From an uncultured Lachnospiraceae bacterium (GTDB lineage: Bacteria; Bacillota; Clostridia; Lachnospirales; Lachnospiraceae), in the NCBI GenBank assembly GCA_910589195.1, contig CAJUTC010000022.1, positions 1 through 52,751 on the forward strand: a stretch of DNA of 52,751 nt, given 5' to 3'. Made by a program: the position numbers and the translations under genes. The notes under the pieces were generated by a model that saw only the letters and a program-made list of their open reading frames with translations, searched no databases and had not been told where the DNA came from. Below, piece by piece: positions 1 through 9,047 of this stretch (position 1 is its first letter; the number at the start of each line of letters is the position of its first letter).

Positions 1-2
1 TT

Positions 3-3000
3 TTTCTTTGGGGCAGTTACGGTTACTGTGCCAAAGAAAAAGAATTACAGGACAATAACAATCCCTCAGGAGAAAACCGGCAGAATTTTTTAAAGCAATT
101 AGCTGTATATCATCAGCAAAAACCGGAAACTAGACTTTTAATATCTGCCAGGAATCATTTTTATCGGGAAGGGATGTTAGGTGACTTTTTTCAGGTGGTT
201 TGGATCGAACCGCTGCAATTTGAAGACAAGAGTGAAAAACCACAGCAATTGGAGGATGAGATCAGAAAGCCACAGCAATTTGAAAACGGGGCAGAGTATG
301 TAAAAGAATATGGTCTGGATAAAGAAGCTTTTATGGAAGAAATACGGAAGCGTAAGCTGGAAGAACTGCTTCGGGTGCCGTTTTACTTTATTGAAATATG
401 CAAAATTTATAAGGAAAAAGGAGTGCTTCCGGAGCGAGGCCATTTGATGCAGACCTTAATTAACAATAAACTTTCGGAGGATTTAAAAAAGTTCCGGATG
501 GCGACACCTATGGATTTGCAGGAAGAGCAAGCTCAGATCCGTTTGCTTCTTCGAAAAATTGGGGCAGCAATTCATGCAATGGATTGCCGGACTTTGTCAG
601 AAGAAGAATATCGGAAGCTGATTCCTTCCTCCACGGACCGGGAACTTCTGAAATATAGTGGAATTTGGACGCTTCAGGAGGGCAACTGGCAATTTTCCCA
701 TAACAATTTCGGCGAGTATTTAGCAGCCGAATACCTTTTGGAATGTCCGCTTGAAACCATTAAAACCCTTGTAACAGCAGGAAAGCCAGAACTTGGAATT
801 TGTGGCCATTGGTATCATGTGTTGTCTTACCTGCTTTCCATTTCTGATGATACCATAGAAGAATGGCTTTTGGAGCAGGACTTTACGCTCTTTTTTAATT
901 TGGAAGCACATCGGATTCCGGATTCCAAGCGTTCTAATCTTCTTCGCAAAGAGTGGCAGAGGCTAAAGAAGCAGTATGAGTGGATTTCTGCCCAGCGCTA
1001 CCGGGTTGCGGATTTGATGAAATTTGGCGCATCTTATCTGGAAGTTAGAATGTTCCTTGAGGAAATCCAACATCCTAAACATGTGATTTGGCAGCAAAAC
1101 GCAATCATTGCTTTAAGCCGGTGTCCGGATTTATTTGGTTTTGAGAAATTGGCGCGGGATACGCTGATGGAAATTTGCAATACGATGCAGCAGGACAGTG
1201 TCTGTGAATCTGCTATTTTAGGGCTTTTGGAGCAGAAGCTGATGGGAGAGGAGGAATTGGAACAATTGATTCAGCGCTTCCAGGATACCTCCTCTTCCCC
1301 GATCCGATATGCGCTGTATTCCAGCATCCGCATGCTGGAAAAAGCAGATCAATACATTGCGTTTCTGATCAGCGGTCTGCCATATATTGCGCTGGGAATC
1401 CATGCAAATCCCGGAAGGCTGGGGAATGAGTCTTTTGAACTTCATTATGCTATGATGACTGTAAAAACGCCTTCTGCCGCAGCGAATCTGGTGGAAGCAT
1501 TAGCAAAGGACTCGCGGCTTTTGTACACGTTTCAAATTGAACAGGTGGTGGAGTCTGCTTTCGCCATTCTTGCAGAAGCGGGAAGCGAAGCTCAAACCGC
1601 ATACTGGGATATACTGAAAGAATTTTATGAAACCGTTTCATGGAGCGGCTATTATTCTATGGAAAAGGCTTGTCTGGACTATTTTAGGTCTTCCGGTTTC
1701 AAAACCAATTTGTTCATGGAAGAATTAGAGAAAGTGAACAAAAGAAAACAGTCATGGCATATTTTATGGAAATTGATGGATGATGAGATGTCAGAATGGG
1801 TTGCTGAGCAATACCAAAACGGCGCAATCAATGATATTCAGGCAAAATGGTGTATTGACAGCATGAGAAAAGAACTTCATGGATATGCGAAATTGGCTGC
1901 TGTTTACACGGAGCGAACCGGTACTCTCATAGCAGATAAGCCAGTAATTGATTATGAAGCATATCGCAGAGAGGGAGAGGAACGTTACCGGAAGGCAATC
2001 GTTTGCCAAGAAGTTTATTTGCACCTGATAGATGAACTGATTGGCCTGTATGGAAAAGAACCGTTAACAGAGGCAGATATGGAACAGGCTTCTATTGAAA
2101 TACTAGAGAAACGCTGGGAGTTAGGAGAAGTTAGTTTTGATTACCGCCGAAACAATTCCGGGAAATCGGTACAGAGGTGGAAACAGGATTTGCGGCATCA
2201 GGGGTGGAAGGAATTTGAAGGATATTTAATGATGCAGTGGCTGCAAAGGAACGAACTGGAAGGAGGAGAGATTCCGGAAGAAATAATGGAAGCGGCCAGA
2301 ACCTATTATTACCGGTATATCAAATTGGAGGATTTTTCAAAAGCCGTCTGCTGGGAAACGGATACAACATGCCGGATTATCAGCGCCAGGGCACAGAAGC
2401 TTCTTTACTTTGCGTGGAAGTTTGCTTTTCCAATGAAGAAGGAGCAGGCAGAAGGGATCCTGACAGCGGTCAGGCTGATGCCAGACGAGAACAGCTGCCA
2501 GGAATTACTGGAACGGCATTTTACAAAAGAAGAGATCCGTTGGATGGTACTGAAGAATATGAAAGAAAAGAAACTTATGGGGGATGATCTCCATTTACAT
2601 CTTTCCTACTGCTTAACGTTTAAAATCAAACAGTGCGCAGAGGAAATTCGCAAAGTGGCAGTGGATTCCAGCCGCCCGGACTGGATTCGGAAACGGTCTG
2701 TGGACTATTTTTCTAAAGTAATTGGGCCGGATGGGGTATGTAAGGCGATTCTACCTAAGTTGACAGGGGAGTTGTTTTTATATGCGAAATCCCAGATTAT
2801 GGAAAGCGGTCCAGATGGCCTGGCAGATTGCCTGTGGGAATTTGCCAGACAGAATAAATGCCAACAGATGCTTTGTTACAGAGATCTGATCCGGCTTCAG
2901 GATATCCGGGGCCTAACTGCCTATCGCATAGTGCTAGAGAAGGAGAGGAAGATAAAGGAACATACTGAAAATAGCCAGCCATTGGAGAGCTTTTCGTATA

Positions 3001-3311
3001 TTCGAAATGAGGACTTGTGGGAAGAATTATTTAAGCTGGCGGATTTATGGCTTGAGCCGGATTTTGAAGATGCGGAATTTGCAGGTCTTGCCCTTGCCTT
3101 AAGACATGCATTTAGCGGGATTGCCGGAAGCGGAGAAAAGGGGTATCAGGCAGTAAAAGCAAGAATTAAACATAATATTCAGTCCCACCAGAATGAGCCT
3201 TCAAAACAAGCATGGCTGTATCGCTGCCTGGGGGACGCGCAGAGAAGCTATCGGCAGAGCGTTCAGAGGAAGTGGCCCTTGGATAAAGTGAAAGATTATA
3301 TTTTTTCTTAG
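3..3311 (+). CDS. NACHT/STAND-type NTPase, 3' part (5' end outside window)
   Basis: The reading frame is open from the left edge with no stop, so the first in-frame ATG (174) is internal and the gene begins upstream. What is visible starts in the late part of a NACHT-like ATPase domain: a beta strand with LLISARN, then WIEPL, the helical segment, and a winged-helix motif with FSHNNFGEYLAAEY (about nt 693-740), which is the typical F.H..F.EYLAA signature of NACHT proteins. The remaining ~850 residues are helical, without Cys clusters or membrane segments, and look HEAT/ARM-like. Walker A is not in the window. STAND NTPases of this kind (bNACHT, Avs) sense invaders through such C-terminal helical regions; an anti-phage role is inferred from family only. 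Three in-frame 10-residue repeats lie at 210-299. It converges on kdpE with a 14-base gap. Confidence 0.75.
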   Translation, partial: FLWGSYGYCAKEKELQDNNNPSGENRQNFLKQLAVYHQQKPETRLLISARNHFYREGMLGDFFQVVWIEPLQFEDKSEKPQQLEDEIRKPQQFENGAEYVKEYGLDKEAFMEEIRKRKLEELLRVPFYFIEICKIYKEKGVLPERGHLMQTLINNKLSEDLKKFRMATPMDLQEEQAQIRLLLRKIGAAIHAMDCRTLSEEEYRKLIPSSTDRELLKYSGIWTLQEGNWQFSHNNFGEYLAAEYLLECPLETIKTLVTAGKPELGICGHWYHVLSYLLSISDDTIEEWLLEQDFTLFFNLEAHRIPDSKRSNLLRKEWQRLKKQYEWISAQRYRVADLMKFGASYLEVRMFLEEIQHPKHVIWQQNAIIALSRCPDLFGFEKLARDTLMEICNTMQQDSVCESAILGLLEQKLMGEEELEQLIQRFQDTSSSPIRYALYSSIRMLEKADQYIAFLISGLPYIALGIHANPGRLGNESFELHYAMMTVKTPSAAANLVEALAKDSRLLYTFQIEQVVESAFAILAEAGSEAQTAYWDILKEFYETVSWSGYYSMEKACLDYFRSSGFKTNLFMEELEKVNKRKQSWHILWKLMDDEMSEWVAEQYQNGAINDIQAKWCIDSMRKELHGYAKLAAVYTERTGTLIADKPVIDYEAYRREGEERYRKAIVCQEVYLHLIDELIGLYGKEPLTEADMEQASIEILEKRWELGEVSFDYRRNNSGKSVQRWKQDLRHQGWKEFEGYLMMQWLQRNELEGGEIPEEIMEAARTYYYRYIKLEDFSKAVCWETDTTCRIISARAQKLLYFAWKFAFPMKKEQAEGILTAVRLMPDENSCQELLERHFTKEEIRWMVLKNMKEKKLMGDDLHLHLSYCLTFKIKQCAEEIRKVAVDSSRPDWIRKRSVDYFSKVIGPDGVCKAILPKLTGELFLYAKSQIMESGPDGLADCLWEFARQNKCQQMLCYRDLIRLQDIRGLTAYRIVLEKERKIKEHTENSQPLESFSYIRNEDLWEELFKLADLWLEPDFEDAEFAGLALALRHAFSGIAGSGEKGYQAVKARIKHNIQSHQNEPSKQAWLYRCLGDAQRSYRQSVQRKWPLDKVKDYIFS
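210..299 (+). repeat. three tandem 30-bp in-frame repeats in the NACHT gene
   Basis: Units begin at 210, 240 and 270 with cgctgcaattt, cacagcaattg and cacagcaattt cores (each preceded by c) and encode decapeptides starting PLQFE, PQQLE and PQQFE. Removing two units would join WIEPLQFE directly to NGAEY, so this looks like a local expansion in the linker after the NACHT core strand. Confidence 0.7.
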
Positions 3312-3325
3312 CTTCCGGACTTAGG

Positions 3326-4027
3326 TTATTCGATCCGCATCATTCGGTATCCCACTCCAATATGAGTTTGGATGTACTGAGGAGAGTCGGGTTTTGATTC
3401 CAGTTTTTTCCTTAGGGTAGCCATAAAAACCCGCAGGGATGCAACATCATTTTCCCAGCATCTTCCCCAGATATTTTGCGTAAGAAAGGTATGGGTCAAA
3501 ACTTTGCCTACATGTCTGCATAGCAGGCACAACAGTTTATACTCAATAGGTGTCAGATGCAGCTCCTGCCCATCCAAATAGGCGCAGCCTCCGGCATAAT
3601 CTACCTGCAGCTTTCCATTGATAAAGATGGAGCTGGCGGCCAGCATATCAGCCGTCATAAACGATAGCCTGCGTTGGGTTACCCGGAGCCTGGCCAATAA
3701 TTCTTCTACAGAAAATGGTTTTGTCAGATAATCGTCAGCTCCTGCATCCAGGGCTTCGATTTTATCCCAATCTTCACTTCTTGCGCTAATTACGATGATT
3801 GGAAGGTTAGACCAGGAGCGAATTTGCTTGATTACCTGCACGCCGTCCATATCGGGAAGCCCCAAATCTAACAATATGATATCCGGATTATGGGAAGCGG
3901 CTTCCAGGATGGCGGTTTCTCCGCTGCTAGCAGTTAAGTAGCGGTAGTCATTGGTCTTTAATGTGGTAGTGATCAGATTGCGCACAGGGGAATCATCCTC
4001 AACAACTAAGATGAAAGGTTTATTCAT
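3326..4027 (-). CDS. kdpE: KdpE-type response regulator (OmpR/PhoB family)
   Basis: A 233-residue DNA-binding response regulator. The receiver domain (about 1-118) has the acidic pair E10-D11-D12, the phosphoacceptor D54 in ILLDLGLPD and the switch lysine in the LTKPFS motif near residue 104. The C-terminal winged helix (about 135-233) has the LTPIEYKLL and GVGYRM signatures of the OmpR/PhoB class. It overlaps the end of kdpD by 8 bases, so the two are translationally coupled and form one two-component system. KdpE normally activates kdpFABC in response to low potassium; here the only potassium transporter in the operon is TrkH/TrkA, so KdpE probably controls that system. A candidate binding site lies upstream of trkH. 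Confidence 0.9.
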   Translation of the reverse strand: MNKPFILVVEDDSPVRNLITTTLKTNDYRYLTASSGETAILEAASHNPDIILLDLGLPDMDGVQVIKQIRSWSNLPIIVISARSEDWDKIEALDAGADDYLTKPFSVEELLARLRVTQRRLSFMTADMLAASSIFINGKLQVDYAGGCAYLDGQELHLTPIEYKLLCLLCRHVGKVLTHTFLTQNIWGRCWENDVASLRVFMATLRKKLESKPDSPQYIQTHIGVGYRMMRIE

Positions 4028-6713
4028 AAAGAGTTACCTCCTCTGCAGGTAATGTAAATTGAAAAACGGCGCCATGCGGCTGATTATCAGAAACAGAGAG
4101 AAAGCCGCCATGGGCTGTAATAATTGCCTTGCACAGAAACAGCCCAAGCCCCAGGCTTCTGCGGCTGTCGGCGATTTTATTTGCGCCGCTGTAAAACATG
4201 TTAAAAATCAGTGGTTTTTGCTCATCCGGTATTCCGGGACCGTTATCAGAAATGGATACAGTTACCCATTTATCCTTTTTTGACGAATGGATTTGGATGA
4301 CGGATCCGGAAGGGGTGTATTTGATAGCATTATCAATCAGATTAATGATTACCTGCACCATTAGCTTTGCGTCGATTTGGGCAAGGATCAACTCTTGTGC
4401 AGGGTTTGTTAAAATAATGTGTTCAGTGCTTTTCCGATTGACGTGGCGCAGCGCTTCGGCGATGACTTCCTCGATCAATTCTGCTGATGGTTTCAGGTTC
4501 ATGCGGCCTTCTTCAATTCGGGTCACTGCCAAAAGATTTTCTACCAAGTTAATCAGCCACATGGAATCATCATAGATGTCTGTAAAAATTTGAGTCCTGG
4601 TAGTATCATCCAGTTTTTTGTCATTGGATAGAAGTGTGCTGGCATTGCCGGAAATTGAGGTTAGGGGAGTCCGAAGATCATGGGAAATAGCCCGAAGCAG
4701 GTTGGCCCGAAGCTGTTCGTTTTTTGCAAGGATGGCAGCTTCCTCTTTTTCTCTGGCATTTTTAATATTCTCAAGGGCAAGGGCGCACTCGCCTAGTATG
4801 GATAGCAAAACACTGTTTTCAAAGGAATCCAGTGGTGTGTCCTTCATTGCGATTCCTACCACACCGTATACATGCTGATTAATGCGGATGGCAAGGTAAA
4901 GGCATTTGGCATTGCTGAGTGTATCAGTAGTTGCTCCTGCATGCTGATTATTTTGAAATACCCAGGCGGCAACCATTTTTTCTTGTTCTGTAATCAAATC
5001 GTTTTGGCAGTTGCCTTCTGCATGGTAGATATTTGGATCCGACAGCTTGTTTCCATCAGAAGAATATATGACCAGATCCCGTTTCAATAATTTGGTAAGC
5101 TGTCCGGCAGTTGCTGACATTACCGCAAGTTCATTCCGCTCCTTTTGCAGAAGCTGGCTGGTTTCAAACAGGATTTTTGTCCGGAACGCGGCATAAGCAG
5201 ATTGCTTTGCGTTATCTTTTAATTTAGCTGCAAGGGAGCCAGTCAAAAAGGAAACCATAAACATAATAGTAAAGGTTACCAAGTAATCTGGATCGTAAAA
5301 ATGGAAGGTAAAGCGAGGGATGGTAAAGAAAAAATTAAATACCAGCACGCTAACAATAGAGGATAAAAATCCGCATAAACGGTTTGTGGTGATCACAGAG
5401 ATTACTAAAACCCCAAAGATGGAAACGGCAATTAAATTAGATTCTGTAAACCCTGATAAATAAAACATATAACTTAGCAACGTGGCGATTAACAGGACGA
5501 GAATACTTTTTCCCATATCCTGTGCGGACATCAACACCGGATTAGACAGCCTTTTTTTTCGTTCCTGATAACGGCTGCCCATGCTGGCATCTGGAATAAC
5601 ATGGATATCCAGGTTTGGAGCAGTAGCAATTAGCTGATCCGTTAAAGGAGGTTTGCTGAATATGCCTTTTCGGGTAGCCGTGCTGCGGCCAATTACAATC
5701 TTTGATACACCGGAAAGACGGGCAAACTCGGAAATTTGATAAGGAACATCATCTCCGTGGATTGTTTCAATTACCGCACCAAGCTGCTGGGCTAGGCGCA
5801 TATGTTCCTGCAGGCGTTTCTTATTGGAGCTTTCCATACTTGCGAAATCGGGAGTTTCGACAAACAGGGCAGTAAATGTTCCACGGAACGCTTTTGCCAT
5901 TCTGGCAGCTGTCCGAATGATCTTTGCGTTAGATGGTGAGGAGGAAAGGCATACTAAAATATGCTCATCTGCATGGTATTCCCGTTGCTTATGCATCTGG
6001 GTGCTTTCGGTAAGAAGGCTTACCCGATCTGCACAGCGCCGAAAGGCAAGCTCACGTAAAGCTGTCAGATTGGAAATAGTAAAAAATGGAACATCTTCAT
6101 AAGCTGCCAATTGATTGAAAGAAATTTTTTCTTGTTTCAGACGTTCCAAAAGTTCCTCTGGTTCCATATCAATAAGCTCTACCTGATTGGCCTGATCAAA
6201 AATAAAATCGGGGATGCGTTCGCTTGGCGATATTTTGGTGATAGAAGCGATCGTATCATTTAGGCTTTCAATATGCTGAACGTTAAGAGTTGTGTAAACA
6301 TCAATTCCTGCTTTTAATAATTCCAGCACGTCCTGATACCGTTTTGCGTGTCGGCATCCTTCTTGGTTAACATGGGCAAGATCATCAACTAAAATCAGTT
6401 GCGGGTTTCGTTTTAATGCCCCATCCAGATCAAATTCCGGGATACAGGCTTCTCCATGTTGGAACGACTGGCAAGGAAGTTGTTCTAGTTTGCTAATAAG
6501 CGTCCAGGTCTGTGAAGAGGCACAAGATTTTATGTATCCTACAGTTACATCAATTCCCTGATTTTTGGCCCGGTGTGCTGCCAGCAGCATAGTGTCGGTT
6601 TTTCCGGTGCCAGGAGCATAACTAAAAAATATTTTCAGCTTTCCAAGATTGCTGGACGCTTCATTGGGAGTTGGGTGCCCCAAGGAGTCTGAGCTTTGCC
6701 CGTTCAGTGACAT
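4020..6713 (-). CDS. kdpD: KdpD-type sensor histidine kinase
   Basis: Full-length KdpD of 897 residues. The N-terminal KdpD domain has a Walker A-like APGTGKT (about 33-39) and a Walker B-like LILVDDLAH. A USP-like domain follows at about 250-375. Four hydrophobic segments of the DUF4118 type lie at about 402-495. Then come a GAF-like linker, the HisKA domain with phosphoacceptor H678 in AISHDLRTP, and the ATPase domain with N box NLIDNAIKYT, G1 DNGPGIP and G2 GLGLFL. It is a membrane sensor of potassium status that phosphorylates KdpE. In several Firmicutes the USP region binds c-di-AMP; whether this one does cannot be read from the sequence. The start is supported by a TGGAGG site 6 bases upstream. 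No kdpFABC genes are present nearby. Confidence 0.92.
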   Translation of the reverse strand: MSLNGQSSDSLGHPTPNEASSNLGKLKIFFSYAPGTGKTDTMLLAAHRAKNQGIDVTVGYIKSCASSQTWTLISKLEQLPCQSFQHGEACIPEFDLDGALKRNPQLILVDDLAHVNQEGCRHAKRYQDVLELLKAGIDVYTTLNVQHIESLNDTIASITKISPSERIPDFIFDQANQVELIDMEPEELLERLKQEKISFNQLAAYEDVPFFTISNLTALRELAFRRCADRVSLLTESTQMHKQREYHADEHILVCLSSSPSNAKIIRTAARMAKAFRGTFTALFVETPDFASMESSNKKRLQEHMRLAQQLGAVIETIHGDDVPYQISEFARLSGVSKIVIGRSTATRKGIFSKPPLTDQLIATAPNLDIHVIPDASMGSRYQERKKRLSNPVLMSAQDMGKSILVLLIATLLSYMFYLSGFTESNLIAVSIFGVLVISVITTNRLCGFLSSIVSVLVFNFFFTIPRFTFHFYDPDYLVTFTIMFMVSFLTGSLAAKLKDNAKQSAYAAFRTKILFETSQLLQKERNELAVMSATAGQLTKLLKRDLVIYSSDGNKLSDPNIYHAEGNCQNDLITEQEKMVAAWVFQNNQHAGATTDTLSNAKCLYLAIRINQHVYGVVGIAMKDTPLDSFENSVLLSILGECALALENIKNAREKEEAAILAKNEQLRANLLRAISHDLRTPLTSISGNASTLLSNDKKLDDTTRTQIFTDIYDDSMWLINLVENLLAVTRIEEGRMNLKPSAELIEEVIAEALRHVNRKSTEHIILTNPAQELILAQIDAKLMVQVIINLIDNAIKYTPSGSVIQIHSSKKDKWVTVSISDNGPGIPDEQKPLIFNMFYSGANKIADSRRSLGLGLFLCKAIITAHGGFLSVSDNQPHGAVFQFTLPAEEVTLYE

Positions 6714-6778
6714 ATAGTTTCCTCCAAAACTGCTGCCGGAAATGGCAGGCAGGTAATAATACCAGATAGGCTGGATCT

Positions 6779-6807
6779 ATTATAGCATGTTATTTTGCCA
6801 ATTTCCA
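6779..6807 (-). promoter_or_regulatory. possible internal promoter before kdpD
   Basis: On the minus strand a perfect TATAAT (6784-6779) is preceded at 17 bases by TGGAAA (4 of 6 to TTGACA). It lies in the 99-base gap between the 34-aa peptide gene and kdpD and would give kdpDE a supply independent of the trkH promoter. Confidence 0.4.
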
Positions 6808-6812
6808 TGTTT

Positions 6813-6917
6813 TCAATTTTGATTCGGCCAATCGAAAAAACAGTCCAGCCGTTTTGCTATTAAATATCCGAAAATAAATTCCGCGGCAACTGCTGCCAGT
6901 AATAAAATGTCTTGCAT
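6813..6917 (-). CDS. 34-aa single-pass membrane peptide in K+ operon
   Basis: The peptide begins MQDILLLAAVAAEF and ends DCFFDWPNQN: one hydrophobic helix (about residues 3-21) followed by a short tail with a KRLD motif. The start is chosen because AAAGGAGG (6925-6932) lies 7 bases upstream, one of the best ribosome binding sites in the region; a longer in-frame reading would start inside trkA and has no site. It sits between trkA and kdpD on the same strand. I do not recognise a named family with certainty. By position it may be a small subunit or regulator of the Ktr/Trk transporter or of KdpD, in the way KdpF assists KdpABC, but it has no clear KdpF similarity. Function is inference. Confidence 0.6.
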   Translation of the reverse strand: MQDILLLAAVAAEFIFGYLIAKRLDCFFDWPNQN

Positions 6918-7015
6918 ATTCCGGCCTCCTTTCATTGTGAGGGTTCTCCTTGATGGTGGCGAATCAACAGCATCAAAATAGCAAGGGCATGGGGAAGAGA
7001 GGCTGAGTGTTGTTT

Positions 7016-7663
7016 TTATATCCGGAAACATTTTTGCAGATCTTTGTTCCGCCCAAGAACCAGCATGGTTTCGCCTGCCCTAAGCATTATGTCTGGTGAA
7101 ACTGAAAGTTCCAGTTTCCCCATTTTCTTAATTCCCATAATATTAATATTGAATTTTTTTCGGATATCAATTTGTCCGATTGTTTGCCCGTCCCATCCGC
7201 CTGGAACTGGAATTTCAAACATGGCGTGTTCTGGATCCAATTCCATATAATCCAGGATGTGATCGGCGCTATAGCGGATAGCTGTCCATTTGGCAAGCTG
7301 TTTTTCCGGATAGACGATTTCATCTGCCCCATTGCGCAAAAGGAACTTTGCCTGGACATCCCGTGCTGCCCTGGATACTACCAGCTTTGCTCCAAGCTCT
7401 TTCAGCAGAGAGGTGGTTTCTAGAGAGCTTTGAAAATTGTTTCCAATAGCCACAATGCATACATCAAAATTGCGGATGCCAAGAGATTCCATAAAATCGA
7501 AATTGGTGCTGTCGCCTATTTGCGCGTTAGTTACAAAGGGCAGTGCAGCTTCCACTCGCTCTTCTGTGTGGTCAACTGCCATAACCTGATGATGTAATTG
7601 ATTCAAATGCATGGCGATGTGTTTTCCAAATCTTCCTAATCCAATTAAAAGAATTGATTTCAT
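7016..7663 (-). CDS. ktrA: TrkA/KtrA-type RCK regulatory subunit of K+ uptake
   Basis: A 215-residue cytosolic gating subunit of a Ktr/Trk potassium channel-transporter. The N-terminal Rossmann RCK domain (about 1-125) opens with ILLIGLGRFGKH, a GxGxxG nucleotide-binding loop, and the acidic residue after strand two (AVDHTEE). The TrkA_C domain occupies about 130-215. A single RCK copy and this length match KtrA of Firmicutes rather than the doubled TrkA of E. coli. Family knowledge: KtrA octamers bind ATP/ADP, and the C domain may bind c-di-AMP, to open or shut KtrB. It starts 17 bases after trkH with an AAGGAGG site, so the two are co-translated. Confidence 0.92.
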   Translation of the reverse strand: MKSILLIGLGRFGKHIAMHLNQLHHQVMAVDHTEERVEAALPFVTNAQIGDSTNFDFMESLGIRNFDVCIVAIGNNFQSSLETTSLLKELGAKLVVSRAARDVQAKFLLRNGADEIVYPEKQLAKWTAIRYSADHILDYMELDPEHAMFEIPVPGGWDGQTIGQIDIRKKFNINIMGIKKMGKLELSVSPDIMLRAGETMLVLGRNKDLQKCFRI

Positions 7664-7679
7664 GTTATTGTTTCCTCCT

Positions 7680-9014
7680 TTATCCTACCATTATTTTTTC
7701 CTGAGGAAGTTTTACGCCTCTTTTTTGTGTGCTGGATACGGCAGCGAAAATTAGGGTCAGACCTCCCACACGCCCAAAAAACATTAGCAAAATAAGAACC
7801 CATTTTGACAGTATGCTAAGATTTGCTGTAATACCCAGTGAAAGGCCTACTGTTCCCACAGCGGAAGCGGTTTCAAATAGGCAGGTGAGCATGGGCAAAT
7901 GTTCAGTAATGCTGATGATTAGGCCGCCTGAGAAAAACAGCACAATGTACATTAAGAAGATGGTGGATGCCTGCTTTATCACATCATGATCGATGCGCCG
8001 TCCGAAAAAATGGGTGTGCTGGTTTCTTCGGAAAGTAGAGATAGACCCAGAGCATAACACGGCAATAGTAGTGGTTTTCATTCCGCCAGCCGTAGAGCCA
8101 GGGGATCCGCCAATCAGCATAAGAGCTATGATAATGGAGCGGCTTGCTTCGCTCATGGCAGTGATATCTGCCGTATTAAATCCTGCGGTTCGAGGCGTTA
8201 CTGCCTGAAAAACAGAATAGAGGAACCGCTGGCGAAACGGAACAGACGCAAATTCAAACAGATAGAAATAAACGGTTGGAACAAAAAGCAGTATGACAGT
8301 TGTACACAGGATGACTTTGCTTTGCATTTTATATTGATGAAAGTGCCACCGTCTGCTACAGATGTCGTCCCAGGTCAGGAATCCAATGCCTCCGATTATA
8401 ATCAGCGAGGCAATTGTCAAGTTGATTACCAGATTGGAGGAATATGTGGTAAGGGAAGAAAATTTCTGGTTGACGCCCATCAGATCAAACCCAGCGTTGC
8501 AAAAGGCGGATATTGAATGAAAGAGTGCCATCCAAAGGCCCTTTATTCCAAAATCACCGCAAAAAACAGGAGCCATAATGGCTGCGCCCAGCAGCTCGAA
8601 GCAAATGGTTGCTGTTACAATAAATCTGGTCAGCCGCACGATACCGCCTACCTTTGGCGCCGCAATGGCTTCTTGCATGGTGCTCCGCTGCATCAGGGAA
8701 ATTTTCCTGCCGGAAATGATTGTGAAAACAGCGGCGGTGGTAATCACTCCCATACCTCCGATTTGAATCAGGAGTAAAATAATTAGCTGTCCGAAAGCGG
8801 ACCAATAAGTGGCAGTATCATGAACTACAAGCCCGGTAACGCAGACAGCGGATACTGAGGTAAATAGTGAATCGAAAAAGGTGGCCGCATGATTGGAGCG
8901 GTTTGAAAAAGGCAGCATTAACAGGAAGGTACCGATTAAAATTACACCAGTAAAACCAAGAATAATGATTTGAAACGATGTTAACTTCCTGCTTTTGAAT
9001 GTTAGTATTCCCAT
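7680..9014 (-). CDS. ktrB: TrkH/KtrB-type potassium uptake membrane subunit
   Basis: A 444-residue polytopic membrane protein of the TrkH/KtrB superfamily, which conducts K+ (often with Na+) inward. It has four pore-loop repeats whose selectivity glycines can be seen in SAVCVTGLV, SAFCNAGFD, TPRTAGFN and SAVGTVGLS. Length and organisation match KtrB (about 450 residues). It is the first gene of the minus-strand operon trkH-trkA-micropeptide-kdpD-kdpE. AAGGAGG precedes the ATG. Upstream lie a TATGAT -10, a poor -35 and tandem GTATTAAGAT elements, suggesting an activator-dependent promoter under KdpE. Confidence 0.92.
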   Translation of the reverse strand: MGILTFKSRKLTSFQIIILGFTGVILIGTFLLMLPFSNRSNHAATFFDSLFTSVSAVCVTGLVVHDTATYWSAFGQLIILLLIQIGGMGVITTAAVFTIISGRKISLMQRSTMQEAIAAPKVGGIVRLTRFIVTATICFELLGAAIMAPVFCGDFGIKGLWMALFHSISAFCNAGFDLMGVNQKFSSLTTYSSNLVINLTIASLIIIGGIGFLTWDDICSRRWHFHQYKMQSKVILCTTVILLFVPTVYFYLFEFASVPFRQRFLYSVFQAVTPRTAGFNTADITAMSEASRSIIIALMLIGGSPGSTAGGMKTTTIAVLCSGSISTFRRNQHTHFFGRRIDHDVIKQASTIFLMYIVLFFSGGLIISITEHLPMLTCLFETASAVGTVGLSLGITANLSILSKWVLILLMFFGRVGGLTLIFAAVSSTQKRGVKLPQEKIMVG

Positions 9015-9047
9015 GTAAAAGCCTCCTTATTTCGTTTCGTTACCTTA

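Noticed and set aside
210..299. A CRISPR-like array
   Set aside because: The units are directly adjacent, diverged and in frame with a protein; there are no spacers.
2237..2587. A 116-codon plus-strand frame inside the NACHT gene
   Set aside because: It lies wholly within the larger frame, has no family resemblance and an Arg/Gly-rich composition typical of off-frame translation.
3326..9014. A complete kdpFABC-kdpDE locus
   Set aside because: No P-type ATPase signature (DKTGT) or KdpA-like frame exists on either side; the transporter genes are of the TrkH/TrkA class.
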